From JBEKTW01 sp049515655 (lineage in GTDB: Bacteria; Bacteroidota; Ignavibacteria; UBA10030; SZUA-254), in NCBI GenBank assembly GCA_049515655.1, contig JBEKTW010000003.1:176856-240855 (forward strand): 64,000 nucleotides of DNA, in the 5' to 3' direction. Position 1 is the first letter of the stretch, and each line of letters opens with the position of its first letter. The notes beneath the pieces were generated by a model. That model was given only the letters and a program-made list of their open reading frames with translations, was not told the DNA's origin and did not search any database. The translations under genes and the position numbers were made by a program. This document shows positions 27,555 to 35,117 of this stretch, in pieces.

Positions 27555-27582
27555 AATTTACATGATTTTTGATGAAAGTCAA
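27555..27582 (-). promoter_or_regulatory. Predicted sigma70-type promoter of the dcw cluster
   Basis: On the minus strand TTGACT (27577-27582) and TAAATT (27555-27560) are 16 bases apart. A start near 27548 would place the MraZ repeats at about +6 to +30. This assumes housekeeping sigma recognition of the TTGACA/TATAAT type. Bacteroidota proper use a different consensus, so this needs mapping. Confidence 0.5.
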
Positions 27583-27777
27583 GTTCTTGATGAAAAAATT
27601 GAGTATTCGGGAGGGTTTTGGAAGATTGAAATGGTCTCTTCTGCTGAAAATCCCCCAAAACAGCATTATTTGGGATATTCCAGGAGTGGGGTAATTCGAA
27701 ACAAAAGTGGGGAAAAGAATGCGGTTCGGAGGGAAAGATAAAAAACACCTTCCCAACTCAATAGCGAGCCTTCGATC

Positions 27778-28440
27778 CTAGAAAGCCAGCAATGAGCCGT
27801 TTGTTACGGTAACTTTTTCTCCAATAATTTCGAGAGTGGCGAAATACCCTCTGCCTGCTGCTCCGCAATTCACAATGACGCTTTTGCCGATCGCGTCCTT
27901 GCCGCGGGCTTCATGAATATGGCCGCACACCACGACATCCGGTTCTTCATTTTCGATAAATTCGCGAACGGCAGTGCTGCCGACGTGAAAACCGGCGCGC
28001 ACGATATCCACTCTCGTTCCGTAAGGAGGCGCATGCGGTACGAGGATTTTCACACTGCACCCTTTGACCTGTTCGTGGCCGGCAGCAAGGCGCAGAGAGA
28101 TCTCCTCTTCGGAAATTTCGTACGGGGTGCGAAGGGGAGAATGGGGTCCGGCCGAAACACCGAAAAAGCCCACCTCATCGATGATAACCCCCCGGCCATT
28201 GATCGAAACACCGAGGCGGACGAAGAGGTCGTCGTGTTGAGGAAGATCCATGTTGCCCGCGATACAAAGAACCTTGCCGGTGAATGACTGAAATCGTACG
28301 ACCGCTTCCTCGGCTTCTTTGACCGATCCGACCGTTGTCAAATCACCGCCGATGATAACGACGTCCGCCTGCGCTTTCCGGATAATCTCTTCGGCTTTCT
28401 TATACGAGCCGTGAATATCTGTCAGGGCTACTATCTTCAT
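27778..28440 (-). CDS. Calcineurin-like metallophosphoesterase
   Basis: A 220-residue cytosolic phosphoesterase starting MKIVALTDIHGSYKKAEE. Metal-binding motifs run in order: DIHG, GGDLTTVG, AGNMD (GNHD-type), PHAPP and CGHIHEARG. The length and sequence fit the small archaeal/bacterial YfcE-like or Icc-like group. I used the ATG at 28440. An upstream in-frame start at 28503 adds an unrelated 21-residue leader. The substrate is unknown. It stands alone between the dcw promoter region and a repeat-rich spacer. Confidence 0.85.
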   Translation of the reverse strand: MKIVALTDIHGSYKKAEEIIRKAQADVVIIGGDLTTVGSVKEAEEAVVRFQSFTGKVLCIAGNMDLPQHDDLFVRLGVSINGRGVIIDEVGFFGVSAGPHSPLRTPYEISEEEISLRLAAGHEQVKGCSVKILVPHAPPYGTRVDIVRAGFHVGSTAVREFIENEEPDVVVCGHIHEARGKDAIGKSVIVNCGAAGRGYFATLEIIGEKVTVTNGSLLAF

Positions 28441-28503
28441 GGACGATTCATTCGTTTCCGCATAATTTAACTGACGTTTCGCAAAACTCTTCTCGACGTC
28501 CAA

Positions 28504-29499
28504 AATCAGGACAAATCCTAAGCACGAAATTCGAAATCTTAAATTCCGCCTCTCAGAATCCCGCTCCCCAGCGGAATCCAGAAGCGGGACAAGCTCAAAA
28601 CACTAATTTCGAAACCCTAAACCGTTCTAGCAACGATGCCATGGGAAGTTCTCCCCGTGTCTCGAAGGCCACAAAGCCCACGGAAAAATTCCTTCGGGCC
28701 TTGCGAACGAGTTTAGGATTTAGTGCTTCGAGTTTGGGATTTGTTTAGGATTTAGGAATTCGGGTTTAGAATTTATCACTTAGAATAATGACTCTGCGTA
28801 CCATAACAATTTAATTTCTTTTGGGAAGAAGTCAAGTGCTATGAAGCCGCGGGTTCTCGCCTCCCCTTTGCGACCTCTGCGCATCTTTTCTCCGCGTCCT
28901 CTGCGTTAAATCTTTTAGCCGCAAAGGGCACGAAGGGTTTAAATCATGCCCAAATTCCGTTTTGGAACACTTTCAGCATGCTGGCTGGGAGGAGCTTCGC
29001 TCCCGACCCACCTGTATAGAGTCCTCGCCGAACTCATCCCCTCCGATCCCCTTCTCTACAAGTAGAGAAGGGGAAGCGCCTGCTACGCCAACGTCCCTCT
29101 CTAATTTTAGAGAGGGACCACAGGGTGAGTTCGGACTTGGTTCGTTCCCACCTAGACACACTCACACGGATAGTGCTGTCCAGAACCCCACCTCGGTGAG
29201 GTTGTCCTGAAAGCCCCAGCGTCATGCTGACATTTCCCGCGGAGCGGGATGGCGCCGGAGCGCTCACTTCTGATCGGCATCTAAACGTCGGCAGCGGTGT
29301 GCTCGGTTCAGATCCTGACCAAGAGCATCCTTCGACTTCGCTCAGGACAGGTGTCAGGGGGGTTGGCTTACTCTTTGGACAACCTCAAGACAAGATGGGG
29401 TCAGACGAGGGCGATACGACTTCGAACTGAGGCCCGCATTCTTGTTGATTCTTCTTTTCGCATTCCTTACATTTCTATTCAAAGATCTGGAACAGGTAG
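28504..29499. repeat. Gene-free, repeat-rich intergenic region
   Basis: About 1 kb without a credible gene. From 28510 to 28770 it is low-complexity AATCC/GGATT-type sequence. Around 28860-28935 there is a CCTTTGCG/CTCTGCG-rich stretch. A degenerate copy of the GTTCCCAAATTCC palindrome lies near 28949. One full two-hairpin element is at 29028-29134. A TCCTTCGACTTCGCTCAGGA palindrome lies at about 29330-29349. These look like dispersed palindromic elements accumulated between genes. Confidence 0.6.
29028..29134. repeat. Two-hairpin element with terminal inverted repeats, copy A
   Basis: About 107 bp. The terminal inverted repeats are CCGAACTCA...CCC at the left and GGGTGAGTTCGG at the right. 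Inside are two hairpins, each with a 12-bp perfect stem: 29048-29073 (CCCCTTCTCTAC/GTAGAGAAGGGG) and 29093-29118 (GTCCCTCTCTAA/TTAGAGAGGGAC). A second copy with the same architecture lies at 30475-30577. No coding capacity, so it resembles a MITE or REP-type element. Confidence 0.7.
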
Positions 29500-30258
29500 A
29501 TGGAATTTTCAATCGCAACGATAGTTATCATTTCGGCTCTGTTCTTCATCGTCGCCTTTCTGTACTCGTCCGTCGGGCATGGCGGGGCGTCGGGATACCT
29601 TGCCGTACTCTCCTTTTTCGCTCTTGCGCCGAAGGAAATGTCTTCCACCGCACTGGTTCTCAATATCATCGTATCCGGAATAGCTTTCACTGCCTACTAC
29701 CGGGCGGGACACTTCTCCCCCCGGTTGGCTTTTCCTTTTCTCGTGGGTTCGGTTCCGGCGGCCTTCGTCGGCGGCATGATTCACATTCCGGCAAGTGTGT
29801 ACACATTCCTTCTTGCCGTAGCATTACTCGTCGCGGCGTTCCGTCTCATCGTGAAGGTCGAACCGACGGCAGGAGCGTTGATACCGTACACTCCGCCGCG
29901 GATCGCCATCGCTCTCGTTGTCGGCGGCATTGTCGGACTGCTTTCCGGGATCGTCGGAATCGGCGGAGGCATCTTTCTCAGTCCATTGATCCTTCTTTGG
30001 AACTGGGCCGACGCGAAGCAGACGTCGGCGGCATCGGCATGTTTTATTTTGTTCAATTCCGTCGCCGGTATTGCCGGCAGGCTGATGCAGGCATATTTTG
30101 CGGTCGGTAATCTGCTGCCGTTTATCGTGACGGCGGTGGCAGGCGGATATTTAGGCTCATCGTTGGGTGCACGCAAGTTTTCCAATCTCACGCTGCGCCG
30201 GCTGCTGGGGGTTGTTCTCATCGCAGCAGCGCTGAAGCTTCTTCGGGTAGTGTTGTAA
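29500..30258 (+). CDS. TSUP family (TauE/SafE) membrane transporter
   Basis: A 252-residue protein with about eight hydrophobic segments in two related halves. The first is VAFLYSSVGHGGASGYLAVL and the second GGIVGLLSGIVGIGGGIFLSP, the normal full-length TSUP layout. Members move small anions such as sulfite, sulfoacetate or related sulfonates. The substrate here is not predictable. GGAACAGGTAG precedes the ATG. It is a lone gene flanked on both sides by copies of the two-hairpin element (29028-29134 and 30475-30577). Confidence 0.88.
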   Translation: MEFSIATIVIISALFFIVAFLYSSVGHGGASGYLAVLSFFALAPKEMSSTALVLNIIVSGIAFTAYYRAGHFSPRLAFPFLVGSVPAAFVGGMIHIPASVYTFLLAVALLVAAFRLIVKVEPTAGALIPYTPPRIAIALVVGGIVGLLSGIVGIGGGIFLSPLILLWNWADAKQTSAASACFILFNSVAGIAGRLMQAYFAVGNLLPFIVTAVAGGYLGSSLGARKFSNLTLRRLLGVVLIAAALKLLRVVL

Positions 30259-30408
30259 CTCAAAACTTTCCCGCCGGCAGGTCGACAGTCGCCGCGTCTA
30301 CCGTTAACGGGGGAATCCCTCCAAATTCACCACCGCACACCGCGTGGAAAAATACTATTTTTTGTCTGGGCCCTTGCATTAAATCCTTGGGACGCAGAGG
30401 GTTTATCT

Positions 30409-30433
30409 CGTTCCCAAATTCCATTTGGGAACG
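30409..30433. repeat. GTTCCC palindrome, copy 1
   Basis: An 11-bp perfect stem (CGTTCCCAAAT with ATTTGGGAACG) around a TCC loop. The exact reverse complement of this 25-mer recurs at 44762-44786, and a variant lies at 30654-30679. Confidence 0.75.
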
Positions 30434-30474
30434 CTCCGCGGCCACATAAGCTCAATTCAGCGTTCTCGATCAAT

Positions 30475-30577
30475 CCGAACTCATCCCCTGCCCCCTTCTC
30501 TACAAGTAGAGAAGGGGAAGCGCTTCCACGGCCAACGTCCCTCTCTAATTTTAGAGAGGGACCACAGGGTGAGTTCG
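30475..30577. repeat. Two-hairpin element with terminal inverted repeats, copy B
   Basis: Same orientation and architecture as copy A. The left end is CCGAACTCATCCCC, hairpin one is at 30492-30517, hairpin two at 30537-30562 (both stems identical to copy A), and the right end is GGGTGAGTTCG. The spacer between the hairpins differs from copy A at several positions, so the copies have diverged outside the stems. Confidence 0.7.
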
Positions 30578-30653
30578 TTCATGGTCCATTTGGGAACGTT
30601 TGGCGCGGTCTCGCAGGGGTGATGGAACACAGAGTAAACGGGATGGCTGAGTC

Positions 30654-30679
30654 CGTTCCCAAGCAGGAGCTTGGGAACG
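30654..30679. repeat. GTTCCC palindrome, variant
   Basis: An 11-bp perfect stem CGTTCCCAAGC with GCTTGGGAACG around an AGGA loop. It shares the CGTTCCCAA core with the palindromes at 30409 and 44762 but has a different stem top, so it belongs to the same family without being a simple copy. Confidence 0.7.
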
Positions 30680-30895
30680 AGCAGGAACGGGGGAAAATCC
30701 CGCCTACGTAAGCGGAATCCAGAAAGCGGGACTTTAATCGGGCATCTTTAGAAGGATTCCCGATAGAAACATTCGGGAATGACAGGTGGGCTTTTGAATT
30801 CACGCGTAACATCAGTTAATCAATCTATTTCCGAGACAGGGCACCAATTTGCCCGGAAGAAGAAGGGACGCGTCGCTATTTTTGTCATCCGGCAC

Positions 30896-30924
30896 TTGAC
30901 AATACGACAAAAATGTCGTATCTT
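30896..30924 (+). promoter_or_regulatory. Promoter with operator palindrome for the RecA-like/PolB operon
   Basis: TTGACA (30896-30901), a 17-base spacer and TATCTT (30919-30924) form a strong sigma70-like promoter. The palindrome ATACGACA-AAAA-TGTCGTAT (30902-30921) fills the spacer and runs into the -10 box, the classic place for a repressor operator. The same ACGACA-N4-TGTCGT core is found before the LexA-like repressor gene at 34283. An AAGGAG ribosome site at 30927-30932 leads to the ATG at 30942. Confidence 0.75.
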
Positions 30925-30941
30925 CCAAGGAGACAGTTTCC

Positions 30942-31685
30942 ATGGTACCAACAACTTCCAATAGACCGTCTTGCGATGAAAATCTGCCAGTGACATTCGG
31001 CGCTTTATCCAACCGTTTTACAAGGCCGCCGGGGAAGTTGTACCTCCTTTACGGTGACCCGTTGGTTTTCCGGATGTCGCTCGCAATTGCATCCCAAGCG
31101 CTGGCCTGCAACATGCCCATTGCCGTCGTGGACGGCTGTAACCGGTTTGATCCTCACGCTATAGCACAGTTTGCGCGCCGGCACAAGATCGATCCAGATT
31201 CTCTTCTCAACCGCATTTTTGTTTCCCGCGGCTTCACGTGTTACCAGATGGAAGCCGCCATTACGAACCGCCTTTCGCCGATGCTGCAGCGCATCAACTC
31301 ACACGCCGCTTTTATTTTCGGTCTGCTCGATACATTTTACGACGAACAGGCACCATTGAGGGAAGTCCGGCACATGCTCGACCGCATCGTTACCGTATTG
31401 CATTCCATGAAATCGCAGGGCATCTCCATCCTCTTAACCAGCCAGGAATGGAACGTTCGCCCTGAAGAGCGCAACCAGCTTTTCGCGACTCTGAAAATGA
31501 GTGTCGACCATGTGTACCGGCTGCAACACGACGCACCGATTAAACCACAACTGTTTTTCGAACAACAACGGAGACTGAGCCATGGGACGAACAGTACCGA
31601 CGTTCACCAATATCATCGAGAGCGAGCTGGCAAGCTGGTCGAAGTTTCGCCGCGGCCTGCGGAAAGAAGACCAGGAAATGTTTGA
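30942..31685 (+). CDS. RecA/RadB-fold protein with degenerate Walker A, first gene of PolB cassette
   Basis: A 247-residue protein with a RecA-like core. The segment KLYLLYGDPLVFRMSLAIA (about 32-50) sits where a P-loop belongs, but the GxGKT residues are replaced (Lys to Arg44, Thr to Met45), so ATP hydrolysis is doubtful. A Walker-B-like strand AAFIFGLLD (Asp130) and a sensor-like ISILLTSQEW (about 161-170) follow. An AAGGAG site precedes the ATG. The last 34 codons overlap the next gene by 104 bases, and the tail (RERAGKLVEVSPRPAERRPGNV) looks like read-through of that gene's shadow frame, so the true C-terminus may be shorter or shifted. By position it resembles ImuA-like RecA homologues of mutagenesis cassettes. 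Confidence 0.7.
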   Translation: MVPTTSNRPSCDENLPVTFGALSNRFTRPPGKLYLLYGDPLVFRMSLAIASQALACNMPIAVVDGCNRFDPHAIAQFARRHKIDPDSLLNRIFVSRGFTCYQMEAAITNRLSPMLQRINSHAAFIFGLLDTFYDEQAPLREVRHMLDRIVTVLHSMKSQGISILLTSQEWNVRPEERNQLFATLKMSVDHVYRLQHDAPIKPQLFFEQQRRLSHGTNSTDVHQYHRERAGKLVEVSPRPAERRPGNV

Positions 31686-31854
31686 CGACCTTTTCCGCGC
31701 GGCAAAGATTCATCTTGCGGAAAATTTCTACGCCATGCGGATTATTCCGTTCGAGAGCATCGCGGTCTCCATGCTGCTTGAACAGCACAAACGTATCGCG
31801 CGCCTCGATAAGGAGCTCGAACGACTGAAGGCGGGTACCGTTCCCGCTGCATAA
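31582..31854 (+). CDS. Small helical protein of the PolB cassette
   Basis: A 90-residue, highly charged helical protein: MGRTVPTFTNIIESELASW, KFRRGLRKEDQEMFDDLF, then a short coiled coil LEQHKRIARLDKELERLK. GGAG lies ahead of the ATG. From memory, archaeal PolB2-linked genes encode small proteins with the same MGRTxPT...FRRxLRxxD pattern, but I cannot confirm a family name. It overlaps the RecA-like gene by 104 bases and precedes the polymerase by 93 bases. It probably bridges the two larger proteins (inference from neighbourhood). Confidence 0.7.
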   Translation: MGRTVPTFTNIIESELASWSKFRRGLRKEDQEMFDDLFRAAKIHLAENFYAMRIIPFESIAVSMLLEQHKRIARLDKELERLKAGTVPAA

Positions 31855-31947
31855 TACCCTGATTTCACGGAGGGACATTTTTTCGCCCCAATCGCGGGCG
31901 GAGTATTCCACAAAAAACAAGGCCTCGTGTTAGAAGCGGCACAAGCA

Positions 31948-34251
31948 ATGTCAACAACGATCGCCGGCTGGCTGTTTGATATCTATCCATCGTCGAAGGG
32001 CATCACGCTCTGGTTCATCGACGGGGACGGTACGAAGCACTGCGGGTTCTACCCCTTCCATCCGTCGTTTTATCTTCATTTGAACGACGCGGACATGAAG
32101 CGCGCCGAAGTCCTCGCCGCCCAGTGCCCCGTTCCCATTTCTGTCGCGCGCGCGCGGCAAACGGAAATCTATTCCGGCGCATCGCTCGACGTGCTGCGCG
32201 TCAGCGTGCACGACACCACGCGCTTCAAAAATGTCGTCCGGTACTACGAGCGATTCTTCCCGCATTTTGCGTTCTTCAATTCCGATATTGTGCCGGAACA
32301 TTTGTTCCTCTACGACACGCAACTTTTCCCGCTGGCTCTCGGCGAGTACGAGCTTGACGGGAGCGGCAAACTCATTCTCTGGTCGCTGAAGGATTCGCGT
32401 GAAAGGACGGAGTACGCCCTTCCGCCGCTGTCAATCATGAAAATGCGAAACGCCAACGATTTTCTTCCGCCGAAATATCAAAACCATCTTCAGCTCGAGC
32501 TCTCGTATGACGGTGAGACCTATTCGCTGGAACAGGAAACTCCCATCGACGTCCTCGAAACGCTCAACTGGCATCTTCACCGCTGCGACCCCGACATCAT
32601 CCTCACGGACCATGGCGATTCGTTCCTGCTGCCCACGCTTACCGCACTGGCACGGCGGTACAAAACTCCGTTGTTGCTGAACCGGGACCCGGAGGTGGGA
32701 TATTTGACGACGCGGGAATCGAGTTTCTTCCAGTACGGAAAAATCGTTCATAAGGACGGTGCCTTCGAGCTTGCCGGTCGCTGGCATATCGATGTGGAGA
32801 ACTCGTTCACCGTTGTCGAATCGGATCTCGACGGGCTCTTTGAAATTGTCCGCATCACACAGACGTGCGGGCAGCATCAGGCGCGCGCGAGCATCGGGAC
32901 GAGCATGTCGTCGCTGCAGCTTTCGTGGGCGTACAGGAACGACATTCTGATCCCGGCGAAAAAACGGGAACCCGAGGAATTCAAATCCGCCGCGACACTG
33001 CTGCTCGCGGACCGGGGCGGGCTGATTTTTCAGCCGCCGCCCGGGTATCACGAAGACATCGCCGAGCTCGACTTTGTGTCGATGTACCCGTCCATCATGG
33101 TCAAGCGTAATGTATCGCCCGAAACAATCAACTGCCGGTGCTGTTGCAACACCAAGGTCCCGGAACTGGGATATACGATCTGCGAAAAACGGGAGGGCAT
33201 TATTCCGGCAACGCTTCGCATGGTAGTCGACAAGCGCGCGTACTACAAAAAGAAGAAAAAGGAGTGGAAAGGAAAAGATGAAACGTTGTTCCGCCGTTAC
33301 GACCAGCGGCAGAATGCGCTGAAGTGGATGCTCGTCAGTTGCTTTGGATATCTTGGATACAAAAATGCGCGGTTCGGCAGAATTGAAGCGCACGAATCGG
33401 TCAATGCTTATTCGCGCGACACAATCCTTACGGCAAAAGAAATCGCCGAAGCGAAGGGATTCCGGCTGGTGCATGCCATTATTGACTGCCTCTGGTTAAA
33501 AAAGGAAGGCGCGACGGACGCCGACTACGAAGCGCTCTGCCGAGAAATCGGCGCGCGCATCGGCATCGACATCTCGCTGGAGGGAATCTATCGCTGGATA
33601 TTATTCCCGTCATCCAAAATGGACCCCGTCCTCCCGACGGCAAACCGTTACGTCGGGTGGTACTACCACGGCGAGATGAAGATACGCGGAATTGAAACCC
33701 GCAGGCGGGATACCCCGAAGTTCATCAAACGAATGCAGGAAACAATGCTCGAGCGAATGTCGCGCGCAGGGACGATCGCAGAACTTGAACGTGCAGTACC
33801 GGAAGTACTGGAAATTGCCGGCAACTTCGTCGCAACATTACGCAGTGGAAACGCTCACCCCATGGAGCTCGTGATTCGCAGAAACATCTCGCAGGAAGCG
33901 GAAGAGTATAGCAATAACAGCGTCAACGCATCGGTCGCGAAAGCGATCGAAGAAGCGGGTGTCCACCTCTCGGCGGGCGAGCGCATCGAGTACATCCTCA
34001 TTGACTCCACGGGAAAGAAACAACCGTACAAAGCAAGGCCGCTTGCTCTCTACGCATTCGAAGACGGCTACGACATCGAAAAATACACCGAGTTAACGCT
34101 CAAAGCGGCGGAAACCCTGCTGTCGCCGTTCGGATACGATGCCGACCGGCTGAAAGAGTATTTCAACGTGCTCCAGCCGCGCCGGCGGGCAGCGCATCGC
34201 AGTGCACAATCAATTCCGGTGTATGAATCGCTCTTCAGCAGTCTTTCTTGA
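31948..34251 (+). CDS. Family B DNA polymerase, PolB2-like, with degenerate exonuclease and motif C
   Basis: About 767 residues. Motif A is intact (AELDFVSMYPSIM, Asp375). Motif B keeps Lys459 and Gly467 (ALKWMLVSCFGYLGY), but the usual Asn is Val463. Motif C, normally YGDTDS, reads HAIIDC: the first Asp is Ile511 and only Asp513 remains. In the exonuclease domain the ExoII motif NGDNFD reads HGDSFL, so its catalytic Asp is Leu227, and no clear ExoI (DIET) or ExoIII is seen. A Cys cluster (NCRCCCNTKVPELGYTIC) follows motif A. These losses match the partly inactivated PolB2 family of archaea and a few bacteria. The start is ATG 31948, with GTG 31927 as alternative. It is transcribed with the RecA-like and small genes and is probably under LexA-like control. 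Confidence 0.88.
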   Translation: MSTTIAGWLFDIYPSSKGITLWFIDGDGTKHCGFYPFHPSFYLHLNDADMKRAEVLAAQCPVPISVARARQTEIYSGASLDVLRVSVHDTTRFKNVVRYYERFFPHFAFFNSDIVPEHLFLYDTQLFPLALGEYELDGSGKLILWSLKDSRERTEYALPPLSIMKMRNANDFLPPKYQNHLQLELSYDGETYSLEQETPIDVLETLNWHLHRCDPDIILTDHGDSFLLPTLTALARRYKTPLLLNRDPEVGYLTTRESSFFQYGKIVHKDGAFELAGRWHIDVENSFTVVESDLDGLFEIVRITQTCGQHQARASIGTSMSSLQLSWAYRNDILIPAKKREPEEFKSAATLLLADRGGLIFQPPPGYHEDIAELDFVSMYPSIMVKRNVSPETINCRCCCNTKVPELGYTICEKREGIIPATLRMVVDKRAYYKKKKKEWKGKDETLFRRYDQRQNALKWMLVSCFGYLGYKNARFGRIEAHESVNAYSRDTILTAKEIAEAKGFRLVHAIIDCLWLKKEGATDADYEALCREIGARIGIDISLEGIYRWILFPSSKMDPVLPTANRYVGWYYHGEMKIRGIETRRRDTPKFIKRMQETMLERMSRAGTIAELERAVPEVLEIAGNFVATLRSGNAHPMELVIRRNISQEAEEYSNNSVNASVAKAIEEAGVHLSAGERIEYILIDSTGKKQPYKARPLALYAFEDGYDIEKYTELTLKAAETLLSPFGYDADRLKEYFNVLQPRRRAAHRSAQSIPVYESLFSSLS

Positions 34252-34282
34252 CTACTGTCGGGAAAAGCCGTATCTTAGCAGA

Positions 34283-34329
34283 ACGACAAATTTGTCGTCA
34301 ATTGAATACTTATTCGACAAAACTATCAT
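34283..34329 (+). promoter_or_regulatory. Operator and promoter region of the LexA-like repressor gene
   Basis: A perfect 16-bp palindrome ACGACAAATTTGTCGT (34283-34298) shares the ACGACA-N4-TGTCGT core with the operator at 30902. Thirty-one bases (about three helix turns) further on is a degenerate match TCGACA-AAAC-TATCAT (34314-34329). That second site covers the likely -10 (TATCAT, 34324-34329) of a promoter whose -35 would be TTGAAT (34302-34307). The arrangement predicts autorepression. Confidence 0.65.
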
Positions 34330-34350
34330 ACCACAAACCGGCAGGATAAT

Positions 34351-35004
34351 ATGAAAACAACCGTAGCCGATCGCATTCGCGTGGCACGCGAGAACAAAGA
34401 TATTGACCAGACAAGCTTGGCGTCGAAGATCGACGTCACGTCGCGCACCCTGCAGCGATGGGAGAAGGGAGAACAGGTTCCCGACGGGGACTATCTCATT
34501 GCACTCGCAAAGCACACGGGCGTGCGGCCCGAATGGCTGCTCACGGGTGAAGGAGAAATGTATCCCGCGCCCACGCCTCGCGGAAAGATCATTCCCATCG
34601 ACCAGATGTCGATACTCAAGAAAGTCCATCTTGAGATGATCCCCCTGTTTTCCTCGGTCCCCGCAGGAAAACTCGCGGAAATTTTTCATCCGGACCATGC
34701 CGAGCGTTACGTCACCGTCGACTCGGTGAACGATCCGAATGCCTTCGCGCTCGTCGTGAGGGGAAACAGCATGTCGCCGAAGGTAGAAAACGGGGACATT
34801 GTCGTTATCAGTCCACAGCGCGAGGCGAAGAACGGCGACATTTGCGTGGTAAGAATCAATAATGAAGACACCTTGAAGAAGGTTAAGATCGAGGAGAACT
34901 ATCTTCACCTCATCCCGCTCAACACCGCTTTTGAACCCGTGACGGTGCGTAAACGGGATGTTGCGTTCATCTGGAAAGTGGTCAGGGTTATTAAGTCGCT
35001 GTAA
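34351..35004 (+). CDS. LexA/CI-like repressor: HTH plus self-cleaving S24 peptidase
   Basis: A 217-residue repressor. The N-terminal XRE-type helix-turn-helix (about residues 5-65, DQTSLASKIDVTSRTLQRWE) is unlike the winged helix of true LexA. The C-terminal S24 domain has the cleavage site VPAG (Ala105-Gly106), the serine in RGNSMSPKVENGD (Ser140) and the lysine in DTLKKVK (Lys176). Spacings of 35 and 36 residues match LexA (84/119/156). RecA filament-stimulated self-cleavage is therefore expected. It lies immediately downstream of the PolB gene with its own palindromic operator and very likely represses both itself and the cassette. Confidence 0.88.
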   Translation: MKTTVADRIRVARENKDIDQTSLASKIDVTSRTLQRWEKGEQVPDGDYLIALAKHTGVRPEWLLTGEGEMYPAPTPRGKIIPIDQMSILKKVHLEMIPLFSSVPAGKLAEIFHPDHAERYVTVDSVNDPNAFALVVRGNSMSPKVENGDIVVISPQREAKNGDICVVRINNEDTLKKVKIEENYLHLIPLNTAFEPVTVRKRDVAFIWKVVRVIKSL

Positions 35005-35117
35005 GCATTGGGGATTGAGGATTGAGGAATTAGGTTGTAGGTTGTGGGTAATAGATGGTAGGAATTTCGAATTTCGGATTTTCAATTTCGGATTTGTTTG
35101 GGATTTCGGATTTATCT
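35005..35117. repeat. Low-complexity GGATT/AATTTCGGATT intergenic repeat
   Basis: Tandemly drifting words such as GGGATTGAGGATTGAGG and AATTTCGGATTTTC fill this spacer between two convergent genes. It is the same class as the spacers at 1545-1715 and 28510-28770, read on the other strand. No gene or clear terminator. Confidence 0.55.

Larger units (their letters stand above)
30259..30895. repeat. Gene-free, palindrome-rich intergenic region
   Basis: No credible gene. Contents in order: a perfect CGTTCCCAAAT/ATTTGGGAACG palindrome (30409-30433), the second two-hairpin element (30475-30577), a half GTTCCC palindrome near 30588, another full one (30654-30679), a short AAGCGG...GCGGGA repeat near 30712 resembling that at 28560-28590, and an ATTCCCGA...TCGGGAAT hairpin near 30757-30780. 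The promoter of the polymerase cassette begins at 30896. Confidence 0.6.

Noticed and set aside
31540..31920. 126-codon frame on the minus strand
   Set aside because: It opposes the small helical gene and operon spacer; no ribosome site, and it conflicts with the operon direction.
32431..33474. 347-codon frame antisense to the PolB gene
   Set aside because: The PolB motifs on the + strand are unambiguous; the antisense product has no domain and is Arg-rich.
34351..35004. Calling the S24 protein the genome's housekeeping LexA
   Set aside because: Its DNA-binding part is an XRE-type HTH, not the LexA winged helix; it is better described as a LexA/CI-like cassette repressor.
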